Shown: positions 18,236 to 26,312 of the stretch, piece after piece
How positions within the stretch are numbered: the first letter of the stretch is position 1
Layout: every line of letters starts with the position of its first letter
Source: an uncultured Bacteroidales bacterium
GTDB lineage: Bacteria; Bacteroidota; Bacteroidia; Bacteroidales; FEN-979
Assembly: GCA_903926565.1 (NCBI GenBank)
Contig: CAIYJU010000158.1
Span: forward strand, 1 to 56,859
Direction: 5' to 3'
Length of the DNA: 56,859 nt
Position numbers and translations under genes: made by a program
Notes under the pieces: generated by a model
What the model saw: only the letters and a program-made list of their open reading frames with translations
The model's database searches: none
Told to the model about the DNA's origin: nothing

Positions 18236-18961
18236 ATGAAACCTGCAGAACTTCTCAACAACATTCAGGATTTCGGTATTGCAAATGCAAACCCGGAGCT
18301 TGTAGTCAAATATGCCAGGTACTTCAAAGAGGGTTATGATGCTTTTGGATTAAACCACGTCCAGGTAAAGGAAAAAGTGGATGAGATTCTAGCACTGCCG
18401 GGGATGACACACGAATTAATCCTGGAAACCTCCCTCCTGCTTGTCAAATCCCCGAAATATGAACTGCCTGCCGTTGCCATTCAACTGCTTCTTGGCGTCA
18501 AAAAATCCTGGTCTGCAGCAACCTTCAATACCGTTGAAAAGTGGTTTTCCATTGGCATTACCAACTGGGCGCATACCGATTATATCTGCGGGGAGCTGAT
18601 GAACCTCTTCTTTAAAAAGAACATCATTGAAATAACCACAATTGAACACTGGCGCACAGCCACCAATAAGTTTCAACGCAGGGCCGCGGTGGTAAGCCTG
18701 ATAAAACCCATGAAACTTTCTTCAGATTTTGACCCGTATTATGAATTTATTGCCCCGATGATGCACGATCCGGCCCGTGAAGTGCACCAGGGTCTTGGAT
18801 GGTTTCTCCGTGAAACATGGAAAAAACAACCCGAACCGACAGAGGTGTTTTTATTGAGATATAAAAACACCTCGCCCCGGCTGATCTTTCAGTATGCAAC
18901 AGAGAAGATGACTCCGGATAGGAAGGCCTGGTTTAAAAAAGACGCTGCAACTCCTTCTTGA
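18236..18961 (+). CDS. DNA alkylation repair protein, AlkD-like
   Basis: AlkD-type proteins are HEAT-repeat DNA glycosylases that remove positively charged alkylated purines. The 241-residue protein fits the family length and shows recognisable blocks: VEKWFSIGITNWAHTDYICG (Trp and Asp in the position of the active-site pair), FQRRAAVVSLI, MHDPAREVHQGLGWFLRETW (second aromatic plus Arg) and a C-terminal YATEKM helix. It starts at ATG 18236 behind a TATCTTTG promoter box. Its 3' end overlaps the converging gene by 29 bases. Substrate specificity is not shown by sequence. Confidence 0.85.
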   Translation: MKPAELLNNIQDFGIANANPELVVKYARYFKEGYDAFGLNHVQVKEKVDEILALPGMTHELILETSLLLVKSPKYELPAVAIQLLLGVKKSWSAATFNTVEKWFSIGITNWAHTDYICGELMNLFFKKNIIEITTIEHWRTATNKFQRRAAVVSLIKPMKLSSDFDPYYEFIAPMMHDPAREVHQGLGWFLRETWKKQPEPTEVFLLRYKNTSPRLIFQYATEKMTPDRKAWFKKDAATPS

Positions 18962-19472
18962 TTTCATCGAGAGCAGTCTCAACCGGCAACTTGCCGCGCG
19001 AAATCGAAACCTCGAAAACCATTTTTACCAGGTCTGACGAAAAAGCTCCCTCCGGCAACACCGAAGCTGCATGGTTGACCATTGCAATAGTCTCCTCCTT
19101 TGCATTTTTGATCAGTTCCCAGGAATTTCCTGAAACGTAAAGCTGCTGAGAAAGGTTGTATTCGAACTCCTCGCGGATGGTGCGCACCAGCAGCGACTGC
19201 AATTGAAGGGCGGTTAAATCCGGACTGTTTAACCTCAGCATCACATTCGACGGGTGGATACGCTCAAGATAAAGAACAAACCGCTCATACGCCTGAAGCC
19301 GAAGGGGCAGGATCGTCTGATGGTCATGATTGTTCGCTTCAACCGGAGCAGGTTTACGCGTATTTTTCAGGTAATACCACAGCAGGAAAAAAGCGCCTCC
19401 GAAGACGAATAAAAACCGGAGAAGTCCACCAACGAGGTGAAAAACAAATGGATGATCAGCGGGAGGGTGCAT
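18933..19472 (-). CDS. Conserved membrane-anchored protein, DUF7935-like
   Basis: This 179-residue protein has one N-terminal membrane helix (FHLVGGLLRFLFVFGGAFFLLW) and a cytoplasmic helical domain with LPLRLQAYERFVLYLERI and IREEFEYNLSQQLYVS, then ELIKNAKEETIAMVNHAA. The pattern matches a conserved Bacteroidota family of unknown function that I recall as DUF7935. The ATG is at 19470-19472. Its last 29 bases overlap the 3' end of the AlkD-like gene, tail to tail. Confidence 0.8.
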   Translation of the reverse strand: MHPPADHPFVFHLVGGLLRFLFVFGGAFFLLWYYLKNTRKPAPVEANNHDHQTILPLRLQAYERFVLYLERIHPSNVMLRLNSPDLTALQLQSLLVRTIREEFEYNLSQQLYVSGNSWELIKNAKEETIAMVNHAASVLPEGAFSSDLVKMVFEVSISRGKLPVETALDEIKKELQRLF

Positions 19473-19551
19473 GGTTTGTGTTTTGATGCAAAGGTATGAA
19501 AAGGTGATTATGGTTTTTTATCTTATCTCTTCGTCGTATTGATTTTTTTAT

Positions 19552-19559
19552 TACCTTCG
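19552..19559 (+). promoter_or_regulatory. Possible -7 promoter box for the cobalamin adenosyltransferase gene
   Basis: TACCTTCG resembles TAnnTTTG with one change and is 71 bases before the ATG at 19631. The surrounding DNA is T-rich. Weak, motif only. Confidence 0.3.
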
Positions 19560-19630
19560 CTCTCTTTTTCAAAAACTTCATTTTCATTACCTTAAGATGG
19601 TGTTTTTACTAAAAATCATCGCATTTTAAA

Positions 19631-20191
19631 ATGGCCGGAGAGTTTAAAATATATACGAAAGGCGGCGACAAAGGCGAAACATCCCTTTTGGGCGGAACCC
19701 GTGTTGCCAAAAGCCATGAACGCGTCGAAGCGTATGGAAATATCGATGAACTGAACTCATTTATTGGCTTAATCCGCGACCAGGACATTGCCCCGCATTA
19801 CCGGGAGGTGCTGATTGAGGTTCAGAAAAATCTTTTTATTGCAGAGGCGCTGATTGCAAGGGATCCGGAAAAACCTTCGAGGGATTTGCCTTCACTTTCC
19901 GACGAGGATATTGAGATGCTGGAAAAGGAGATTGATTCCATGAACGAACAACTCCCCGCTTTAACAAATTTCCTCCTTCCGGGAGGTCATCCGATTGTCT
20001 CTTTATGCCATGTTGCGCGCACGGTATGCCGGCGTGCAGAACGGTCACTCATCCGGCTCAACCAGAGCAGTCCGGTTGAGGATATAATAATTCGCCTGAT
20101 GAATCGTTTATCGGACTACCTGTTTGTTCTTGCGCGAAAAACAGGAAAAGATGCAGGTGCAGATGAAACTCCCTGGATCACCAAAAAATAA
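19631..20191 (+). CDS. Cob(I)yrinic acid a,c-diamide adenosyltransferase, PduO type
   Basis: This enzyme transfers adenosine from ATP to cob(I)alamin to make coenzyme B12. The 186-residue protein has the PduO-type signature at its N-terminus: KIYTKGGDKGETSLLGG (ATP phosphate binding), then RVEAYGNIDELNSFIG. The later helices contain LPGGHPIVSLCHVARTVCRRAER with the active-site Arg/Asp region, and SDYLFVLARKTGK. The start is ATG 19631, with a poorly conserved promoter box upstream. No cobalamin riboswitch is visible in the 158-base upstream gap. Confidence 0.93.
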   Translation: MAGEFKIYTKGGDKGETSLLGGTRVAKSHERVEAYGNIDELNSFIGLIRDQDIAPHYREVLIEVQKNLFIAEALIARDPEKPSRDLPSLSDEDIEMLEKEIDSMNEQLPALTNFLLPGGHPIVSLCHVARTVCRRAERSLIRLNQSSPVEDIIIRLMNRLSDYLFVLARKTGKDAGADETPWITKK

Positions 20192-20194
20192 CAC

Positions 20195-20226
20195 TTGACA
20201 TTCTGATTTATTTTTTTATACTTTTG
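20195..20226 (+). promoter_or_regulatory. Bacteroidota-type promoter ahead of the DUF2795 gene
   Basis: TTG at 20195-20197 (within TTGACA) and TACTTTTG at 20219-20226 are separated by 21 bases, a good fit to the -33/-7 arrangement. The ATG follows 23 bases later. Confidence 0.55.
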
Positions 20227-20248
20227 CACGAAATTAATACGACCATCA

Positions 20249-20470
20249 ATGTACTGGACACTCGAATTGGCCTCAAAACTGGAAGATGCTCCCTGGCCCG
20301 CCACCAAGGAAGAGCTGATCGATTGGGCCATCAGATCAGGGGCGCCACAGGAAGTTATTGAGAATTTAAGAGAGATCGAAGATGAAGGCGAATCTTATGA
20401 TCGGATCGAAGATATCTGGCCTGACTATCCTACGAAAGACGACTTTTTCTTCCACGAAGATGAGTATTAA
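20249..20470 (+). CDS. Small conserved DUF2795 protein
   Basis: This 73-residue acidic protein (MYWTLELASKLEDAPWPATK, then ELIDWAIRSGAPQEVIENL, ending in DDFFFHEDEY) is a conserved Bacteroidota small protein of the DUF2795 type. Function is unknown. The high conservation of the WPATK and IWPDYPT words makes it a genuine gene despite its size. It has its own promoter-like element and converges on rsmD with a 26-base gap. Confidence 0.88.
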   Translation: MYWTLELASKLEDAPWPATKEELIDWAIRSGAPQEVIENLREIEDEGESYDRIEDIWPDYPTKDDFFFHEDEY

Positions 20471-20496
20471 CTGATCTGCACGTAGTCCGATTCTGG

Positions 20497-21048
20497 CTAA
20501 CCTCCTGTGCTTTTCTGCCTTTTAAAGAAACTGAAGTTCACGCTTCCGTATTGCCTGTGGGAATCAAAACAGGGATGCTTTTCGAATTTATAGCTGGAGG
20601 AATGTTCCAGGATTAAAAGTCCCGCATCTGCCAGGAGGACGGAAGAGAAGATCAGGTCGGGAATGGCCTCTATGCGTTCAAGATCGTAAGGAGGATCGGC
20701 AAAGATCAGGTCATACGTCGACACCATGTGCTTGATAAACACGAAACTATTTGATTTTACTGCCTGCATGTTGGTGGCCCCGAAGGTTTCGGCCGTCTTT
20801 TTAATAAATTCAACACACCTGTGATTTGAATCTATCGCAGTAACGTCAATCGCGCCCCTCGAAAGAAACTCAAAGGCAATACTCCCGGTACCGGCAAAAA
20901 GATCAAGAACCTTAATCGACTCAAAATCAATTGTATTGTTTAAAACATTAAACAGGCCCTCCTTGGCAAAATCGGTTGTTGGCCGAACAGGCAGGTTGAC
21001 AGGGGGCTGGAGCCTGCGTCCCCTGTAAATGCCGCTTATAATCCGCAT
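20497..21048 (-). CDS. rsmD: 16S rRNA (guanine(966)-N(2))-methyltransferase
   Basis: RsmD methylates G966 of 16S rRNA during 30S assembly using S-adenosylmethionine. The 183-residue protein begins MRIISGIYRGRRLQPP and contains VRPTTDFAKEGLFNVL, the SAM-binding motif VLDLFAGTGSIAFEFLSRG and the catalytic DPPY in LIFADPPYDL. The ATG at 21048 lies inside the 3' end of the DUF3822 gene (13-base overlap), so the two are translationally coupled. Confidence 0.93.
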   Translation of the reverse strand: MRIISGIYRGRRLQPPVNLPVRPTTDFAKEGLFNVLNNTIDFESIKVLDLFAGTGSIAFEFLSRGAIDVTAIDSNHRCVEFIKKTAETFGATNMQAVKSNSFVFIKHMVSTYDLIFADPPYDLERIEAIPDLIFSSVLLADAGLLILEHSSSYKFEKHPCFDSHRQYGSVNFSFFKRQKSTGG

Positions 21049-21929
21049 GAGAAAAAATTTAGCAAAGAAAAACAGGCCTGGGGAGGCAGCTGGTTTAATA
21101 TATAACTGTACCGGTAGGCCTCATTTCTCAGGCCGGCAGTGGTGTTTCGGACATACCTGTGTAACAGGTCCGACAATGCATCCCCGGTTTCTATGCTCCC
21201 CAGCAGGATCAGCGGAGTTGTTTCAGGGTTGAAACTCAGTTGCTCCATCATGAAAATCAGGTAGTATGCCACATCCTCCGGATTCTGAAACGGGAACGTA
21301 TTGAAGAAGATCATTTGCTGGCCGTCAAACACCATAAGATCAAACAGATGTTCTCTGACATTAAGAAAAACATGTGGTGCGTTGATCCTGTTTTTATAAT
21401 TGATCCAGACACTTTCGATTAAAAGACTTGTGGAATGAACAATTTTATTTTTGGGAAACAGGTTCCTTGTGGGTTCCAGGATGGATTCGGAAACAGCGTA
21501 AACCTGCCAGGCATCCAGGGGCATCAGGTGATCGGCAAAAACAACTTCATCATGGCTGATGGAGAAATTAAATCTATAGATCCGATCCAATTCACCCGCT
21601 TCAAACAATGACGCAGGGACCAGCGTTGAATTCTTTCCGTCATAAGCAATTTTCACCCTTTTGAACGGACCATCCAGCCAGGGTATGGCCGAGCTTACAC
21701 TGTGCAGGAAAGTTGCAGGTGACGATATCCGGGCTTGCTGCCCATCTTCCGGGTTAACCACATTTGGAATGCAGCGAATCAACCCGATAAATTTATTCCG
21801 TTTAAAATCAAGGATGGAGCAACTGAAACTGGTTTCATTGAACAGGATGGCGAGCCCATAGCTCCTTACATCCTGAGGATCAAAAGATTCATCAAGTAAT
21901 TTAAAATCAAATGTACATTGCTCAGCCAT
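21036..21929 (-). CDS. DUF3822 family protein
   Basis: This 297-residue protein is a Bacteroidota-specific family with an actin/ASKHA-like feel but no assigned function. Recognisable parts are the N-terminal FDFKLLDESFDPQDVRSYGL, then LAILFNETSFSCSILDF, VKIAYDGKNSTLVPASLF, LLIESVWINYKN and ILLGSIETGDALSDLLHRYV. Its 3' end overlaps rsmD by 13 bases, the usual gene pair in this phylum. The start is ATG 21929. Confidence 0.88.
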   Translation of the reverse strand: MAEQCTFDFKLLDESFDPQDVRSYGLAILFNETSFSCSILDFKRNKFIGLIRCIPNVVNPEDGQQARISSPATFLHSVSSAIPWLDGPFKRVKIAYDGKNSTLVPASLFEAGELDRIYRFNFSISHDEVVFADHLMPLDAWQVYAVSESILEPTRNLFPKNKIVHSTSLLIESVWINYKNRINAPHVFLNVREHLFDLMVFDGQQMIFFNTFPFQNPEDVAYYLIFMMEQLSFNPETTPLILLGSIETGDALSDLLHRYVRNTTAGLRNEAYRYSYILNQLPPQACFSLLNFFSCGL

Positions 21930-22006
21930 AAGGAATATTCACGAAAATGACAAACACCATCGTGACTGCAATAATAAGAAGAAAAGCCGGAACGGTGAAA
22001 TCCTGT

Positions 22007-22465
22007 TTACCGGTTTAAGAATTCAAAAGCCGGCATCTCCTTTAAGAAAGAATAGCTTCTTTTTTCATGATCAATGCTGCAGGAATAAGTGGAGATTCCG
22101 TTTGTAACTGCAAGATAATCAACAGTCAGAGTCATGTTATACATTGCCACCTGGTCAAAAACCGCCTGGGTGATCTCAATCTCCGGGCCTTTACATTCTA
22201 CCACGAGGCAAGGCTTGCCATCAGTCCGGTATGCAAGAATATCAAATCTTTTCGGCATGCTGTTGTATTTAATCGCAGCTTCAACCACGATCAGGGAGGC
22301 GGGAAAGCCGAGCTGATGAACCATGAAGTGAAGAAAATGCTGCCTCACCCACTCTTCAGGAGTAAGCCTGACGAACTTTTTGCGAATCTCGTCAAAGATC
22401 TCCTGCTTTCCGGATTTCCCCGGCCTCGTCCTGGCGGCTATTTCTGGCAGATTTAGTTTTTCCAT
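22007..22465 (-). CDS. Solo type I restriction R-subunit N-terminal (HSDR_N) nuclease-fold protein
   Basis: This 152-residue protein contains only the N-terminal nuclease-like region of HsdR (PF13588 type). A helical opening (VRQHFLHFMVHQLGFP) is followed by the PD-(D/E)xK core: Asp in RFDILAY and the ECK motif in CLVVECKGPEIEI. Helix VFDQVAMYNM then precedes LAVTNGI. No helicase, HsdM or HsdS is nearby, and such solo proteins are common in Bacteroidota next to DUF3822, AMP nucleosidase and holA. It is more likely a housekeeping nucleic-acid factor than a restriction enzyme, but this is inference. Confidence 0.85.
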   Translation of the reverse strand: MEKLNLPEIAARTRPGKSGKQEIFDEIRKKFVRLTPEEWVRQHFLHFMVHQLGFPASLIVVEAAIKYNSMPKRFDILAYRTDGKPCLVVECKGPEIEITQAVFDQVAMYNMTLTVDYLAVTNGISTYSCSIDHEKRSYSFLKEMPAFEFLNR

Positions 22466-22505
22466 GGCTATGCCACAAACTTACATAAAAATCTGACAAA
22501 TCCTT

Positions 22506-22513
22506 TATCTTTG
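22506..22513 (+). promoter_or_regulatory. Putative -7 promoter box for AMP nucleosidase
   Basis: TATCTTTG matches TAnnTTTG within the longer word TTATCTTTGCGA, identical to that ahead of the gene at 18236. It lies 13 bases before the first unit of the 18-bp array, which puts the array in the transcribed leader. Confidence 0.55.
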
Positions 22514-22525
22514 CGAGTTAGATCA

Positions 22526-22628
22526 CCCTGACGGGGTGGTGGGCCCTGACGGGGTGGTGGACCCTGACGGGGTGGAGGACCCTGACGGGGTGGTGGACCC
22601 TGACGGGGTGACGGACCCTGACGGGGTG
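22526..22628 (+). repeat. 18-bp tandem array, six units, in the AMP nucleosidase leader
   Basis: Six units of CCCTGACGGGGTGGTGGA (last one partial) repeat with an exact 18-base period starting at 22526, 22544, 22562, 22580, 22598 and 22616. The core CCCTGACGGGGTG is invariant; only the last few bases differ between units. Each ACCC-TGACG-GGGT core could form a four-pair hairpin. The same unit occurs inside purL at 30068-30134. Confidence 0.95.
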
Positions 22629-22661
22629 AAAAAATAAAGAAAGCATTAACCGCACAGCGTG

Positions 22662-23435
22662 ATGAAAACAAAAAAAGAGATTGTCGACGATTGGCTGCCC
22701 CGCTATACGGGCATTAAACTGGAGGAATTCGGGGATTTCATCCTGCTTACCAATTTCACCTCCTACCTCGACCGTTTTGCCCAGATGTTCGATGTGCCAA
22801 TCATGGGCAAGGACAAGGCTATGCCATCGGCAACCCACGACCGGATCACCATGATCAACTTCGGAATGGGAAGCCCAAATGCTGCTACGATCATGGACCT
22901 GCTCAGTGCCATCAAGCCAAAAGCAGCGCTGTTCCTGGGAAAATGCGGCGGCCTCAAGAAAAAATGCAAAGTTGGTGACATGATCATTCCCATTGCAGCC
23001 ATCCGGGGTGACGGAACATCTGACGATTATTTTCCTGCCAGGGTTCCTGCCCTCCCAGCCTTCAACCTTCAAAAGGTCATGTCGACCGTGATCCACAATC
23101 ACCGCAAGAACTACTGGACCGGAACGGTTTATACCACCAACAGGAGGGTATGGGAATACGATGAAGAGTTCAAGGAGCATCTCCGTATTACCAGGGCCAT
23201 TGCCATCGACATGGAATCAGCCACCCTATTCATGGTGGGTTTTGCCAATGAAATCCCTACCGGGGCCGTTCTGCTCGTCTCAGACCAGCCCATGGTTGGA
23301 AGGGGAATAAAGACCCAGGCAAGTGACAAAAGGGTGACGACAAACTTTGCCGAGGAACATGTGCGGATCGGAGTTGAAACAATGCAGGACCTGATTGAAA
23401 AGAAACTGCTTGTAAAACATCTCAGGTTTGACTAA
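22662..23435 (+). CDS. amn: AMP nucleosidase, Bacteroidota type
   Basis: AMP nucleosidase hydrolyses AMP to adenine and ribose 5-phosphate, a purine salvage and adenylate-control step. The 257-residue protein has the nucleoside phosphorylase fold: MINFGMGSPNAATIMDLL, ALFLGKCGGLKKKCKVGDMI, and the purine/ribose site AIDMESATLFMVGF, then VLLVSDQPM. It lacks the N-terminal regulatory half of the E. coli enzyme, as usual here. GTG 22659 is also in frame, but ATG 22662 is preferred. The roughly 140-base leader contains the 18-bp array. Confidence 0.88.
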   Translation: MKTKKEIVDDWLPRYTGIKLEEFGDFILLTNFTSYLDRFAQMFDVPIMGKDKAMPSATHDRITMINFGMGSPNAATIMDLLSAIKPKAALFLGKCGGLKKKCKVGDMIIPIAAIRGDGTSDDYFPARVPALPAFNLQKVMSTVIHNHRKNYWTGTVYTTNRRVWEYDEEFKEHLRITRAIAIDMESATLFMVGFANEIPTGAVLLVSDQPMVGRGIKTQASDKRVTTNFAEEHVRIGVETMQDLIEKKLLVKHLRFD

Positions 23436-23470
23436 TGGCTTTTCACAGGGATATCTAAATTACATGGTCC

Positions 23471-24487
23471 ATGGCGGAAAAGAACAGCATCAGCTTTGAA
23501 AATCTCCTCAGCAACCTTAAAAACCAGATATACCACCCGGTTTACCTGTTGCATGGGGAGGAATCATATTTTATTGATGCCATCTCCGACTTCATTGAAG
23601 AGCATGTGCTGAATGACCTGGAAAAGGAGTTCAACCAGACCATCGCTTATGGCAAGGATTCCAATGTACTGACCTTGATGAGCTATGCCAAGCGGTTCCC
23701 GATGATGGCAAATTACCAGGTGCTGATCGTAAAGGAGGCGCAGGATCTTGATAAAATCGAAGACTTTCAAGCGTATGTCGAGAAGCCATTATCATCGACA
23801 ATCCTGGTGCTGTGTTACAAATACGGGAAGCTTGATAAACGCAAGGGCCTCTACAAAGCCATTGAAAAACACGGAGTTGCTTTTGAATCTGCCAAACTTT
23901 ACGATAATAAAGTTCCGGATTGGATTCACGACTATCTGAAACAGCGGAAATATTCAATTACTCAGAAAGCAGCTGCCTTGTTAACGGAGTTCCTGGGTGC
24001 TGATCTTGGAAAAATTGCAAACGAACTGCAGAAACTTCTCATCAACATACCCGCAGGGGCGGAAATCAACGAGGAGTATGTTGAGAAGAACATCGGGATC
24101 AGCAAAGACTTCAATGTGTTTGAGTTACAGAAGGCGCTTGCCAGGAAAGACATTTTGAAATCAAACCAGATCATCTTTTATTTTGCAGCCAACCTGAAGG
24201 AAAATCCGCTGGTAAAAATAATTCCAATCCTGTTTTCCTATTTTTCAAAAGTCCTGATGTATCATTACCTGCCGGATAAATCCAGAAACTCGGTGGCCGC
24301 CGCCCTCTCTGTAAATCCATTTTTTGTGACGGACTACGAGCAGGCTGCGAGAAGCTTCCCGGTTGGAAAAACTATCGCCATCATTTCTTACCTGCGGGAA
24401 TACGACCTAAAAGCCAAAGGGGTTGACAGTACGGCTGTTGGTGATGGTGAATTGATGAAAGAGCTTATTTTCAAGATCCTGCACTGA
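23471..24487 (+). CDS. holA: DNA polymerase III subunit delta (clamp loader)
   Basis: The delta subunit opens the sliding clamp. The 338-residue protein starts at ATG 23471 and has the delta-family opening YHPVYLLHGEESYFIDAISD, the central segment NYQVLIVKEAQDLDKIEDFQ, and the helical C-terminal clamp-loader collar (FNVFELQKALARKDILKSNQ). It lies 35 bases downstream of AMP nucleosidase and may share its transcript. It converges on an acyl-CoA ligase with only two bases between the stops. Confidence 0.92.
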   Translation: MAEKNSISFENLLSNLKNQIYHPVYLLHGEESYFIDAISDFIEEHVLNDLEKEFNQTIAYGKDSNVLTLMSYAKRFPMMANYQVLIVKEAQDLDKIEDFQAYVEKPLSSTILVLCYKYGKLDKRKGLYKAIEKHGVAFESAKLYDNKVPDWIHDYLKQRKYSITQKAAALLTEFLGADLGKIANELQKLLINIPAGAEINEEYVEKNIGISKDFNVFELQKALARKDILKSNQIIFYFAANLKENPLVKIIPILFSYFSKVLMYHYLPDKSRNSVAAALSVNPFFVTDYEQAARSFPVGKTIAIISYLREYDLKAKGVDSTAVGDGELMKELIFKILH

Positions 24488-24489
24488 GA

Positions 24490-26286
24490 TCAGTCAACCC
24501 GGTAATTGAATTCCGACGACCTGTATGTCTCCTCAATGATCTTGCTGTATTTTTCGACGATAAATTTACGCCGTAGTTTCAACGTGGGAGATATTTCCCC
24601 CGTTTCGGTGCTCCATTCAGCATCAAGAAGCCTGATTTTTTTAATCTTTTCGGTTTGACCAAGCCCAAGGTTGAACCGCTCAACCTCCTGGCGGATCCTT
24701 CGGATAATTTGCGGGTTCCGGATTACCCGCTCCCTGGAACCATACTCAATATTTTTCACTTCACACCAGTTTTTCAGGTGCTCAAAGTTCGGGATGATCA
24801 ATGCGGCTGCATAATTGCGGTTTTCACCAACCACCATGATGTATTCAACGAAAGGAGACTCCTTGATGCGCTGCTCGATGGGCTGCGGAGCAATGAATTT
24901 ACCTCCTGATGTCTTGAAAATTTCTTTTTTCCGGTCAGTAATTTTCAGAAAAACACCATCTTCAATCACCCCGATGTCGCCTGTATGAAACCATCCCTCT
25001 GAATCGATCACTTCAGCAGTTTTTTCGGGCCGGTTCAGGTAACCCATCATGATATTGGGTCCCTTGCAAAGGATCTCTCCATCTTCTGCAATTTTCATCT
25101 CATTCCCCGTGAGGAGCGGCCCAACGGTCCCAAATTTCATCCCATTCGGTTCAAACCGGTAGCAGGTAACGCCCGGTGAAGTTTCCGTTAATCCGTAAGC
25201 CTCCAGGATCGGAATCTTTGCAGCCCAGAAAATGCGCGCCAGGCGCGGATGAAGAGAGGCACTGCCTGAGACGATGAATTTCAACTCTCCTCCCAGTGCA
25301 GCACGCCATTTCCGAAAAACAAGCAGGTTTGCAATGAACAGCTTCACATCATAAACCCAACCTCGTGCATGGTTGAGCTCATATTTGTGTCCCTGCCTGA
25401 GTGCCCAGAAGAACATCATCTTCATTGGCAGCGGGAGACTGCGGCCTTTGGTGACAATTTTATTGTAAATTTTTTCAAAAACACGGGGCACTGAAGCAAA
25501 GCCATGAGGTTTCACCTCACGGATGAAGTCCCCAAGCTCGTCAATATTCTGAACATAAAAAATTGAAACACCAAAGGACTGGTAAACGTAGCCTGCAGTT
25601 CGTTCGTAAACATGGCAGAGGGGCAGAAAACTCACTGCCCTGTCGTGCATTTTGAGCGGCGGAATTTCGCCAAGTGCCTTGTAATTGGTCACAAAATTGT
25701 TGTGCGACGACATCACACCCTTGGGCCGGCCGGTAGTACCTGACGTATAAATAATCGTGGCAAGGTCGCCGGGAAGGATGGTTTCTTTAATCAGCTCCAA
25801 CTCCTCCGGACGGGGATAGTTCGCTCCCAGTTCAAGAATCTCCTTCCAATTGCGCATGCCATCAATCGGATCAATTGAAAAAACTCCTTTCAATCCCGGA
25901 ATGTCGGGAATTACATTTTTGATCCTTTCATAGATATCAGGGTCGGAAAAGATCAGGTATTCCACCTCTGAATCACTGAAAATATACCGGTAGTTGTCTT
26001 CACTGATGGTTGGATAAACCGGAACCTGAATTGCGCCTGTCTGGAGAATCCCCATGTCAATAAAATTCCATTCGGGGCAGTTATTCAGAACGGTAGCGAT
26101 TCGTGTCCCTTTCTGAACGCCCAGTGACAGCAATCCCAGGCTGAAGTGGTTGCTGTGGCGCACATAATCAGTCGCAGAATAGCGCACCCAGTTCCCCTCC
26201 TTTTTAATATTGAACAGGTCGCTGATGGAGCTGAACTCGTTTTTGTACAACTCCAGAAGGTCAAAAATCCGGGTAATCTGCTTCAT
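24490..26286 (-). CDS. Long-chain fatty acid-CoA ligase (AMP-forming), copy A
   Basis: This enzyme activates fatty acids to acyl-CoA through an acyl-adenylate. The 598-residue protein has the ATP-binding loop TIIYTSGTTGRPKGVMSSHN near residue 175, then LPLCHVYERTAGYVY, the adenylate motif EAYGLTETSPGVT and the hinge GWFHTGDIGVIEDG, with the catalytic Lys region near IKKIRLL. It starts at ATG 26286, 26 bases after its paralog, and both share the opening TRIFDLL. The pair is a tandem duplication and a likely two-gene operon. Chain-length preference cannot be read from sequence. Confidence 0.92.
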   Translation of the reverse strand: MKQITRIFDLLELYKNEFSSISDLFNIKKEGNWVRYSATDYVRHSNHFSLGLLSLGVQKGTRIATVLNNCPEWNFIDMGILQTGAIQVPVYPTISEDNYRYIFSDSEVEYLIFSDPDIYERIKNVIPDIPGLKGVFSIDPIDGMRNWKEILELGANYPRPEELELIKETILPGDLATIIYTSGTTGRPKGVMSSHNNFVTNYKALGEIPPLKMHDRAVSFLPLCHVYERTAGYVYQSFGVSIFYVQNIDELGDFIREVKPHGFASVPRVFEKIYNKIVTKGRSLPLPMKMMFFWALRQGHKYELNHARGWVYDVKLFIANLLVFRKWRAALGGELKFIVSGSASLHPRLARIFWAAKIPILEAYGLTETSPGVTCYRFEPNGMKFGTVGPLLTGNEMKIAEDGEILCKGPNIMMGYLNRPEKTAEVIDSEGWFHTGDIGVIEDGVFLKITDRKKEIFKTSGGKFIAPQPIEQRIKESPFVEYIMVVGENRNYAAALIIPNFEHLKNWCEVKNIEYGSRERVIRNPQIIRRIRQEVERFNLGLGQTEKIKKIRLLDAEWSTETGEISPTLKLRRKFIVEKYSKIIEETYRSSEFNYRVD

Positions 26287-26312
26287 GAGATAGTAATGAA
26301 AAACAAGATTGA

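Noticed and set aside
19472..19630. Cobalamin riboswitch ahead of the adenosyltransferase
   Set aside because: The 158-base gap is T-rich and no B12-box-like core was seen.
22007..22465. Restriction-modification system
   Set aside because: Only the HSDR_N domain is present, without helicase, methyltransferase or specificity subunits; such solo proteins are common housekeeping neighbours in this phylum.
22526..22628. CRISPR array
   Set aside because: The units are continuous with an 18-base period and have no spacers; no cas genes are present.
22468..23180. Minus-strand frames across the 18-bp array and AMP nucleosidase
   Set aside because: The proline/arginine repeats are just translations of the array, and the longer frame is the complement of the amn gene. 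No independent start or family.
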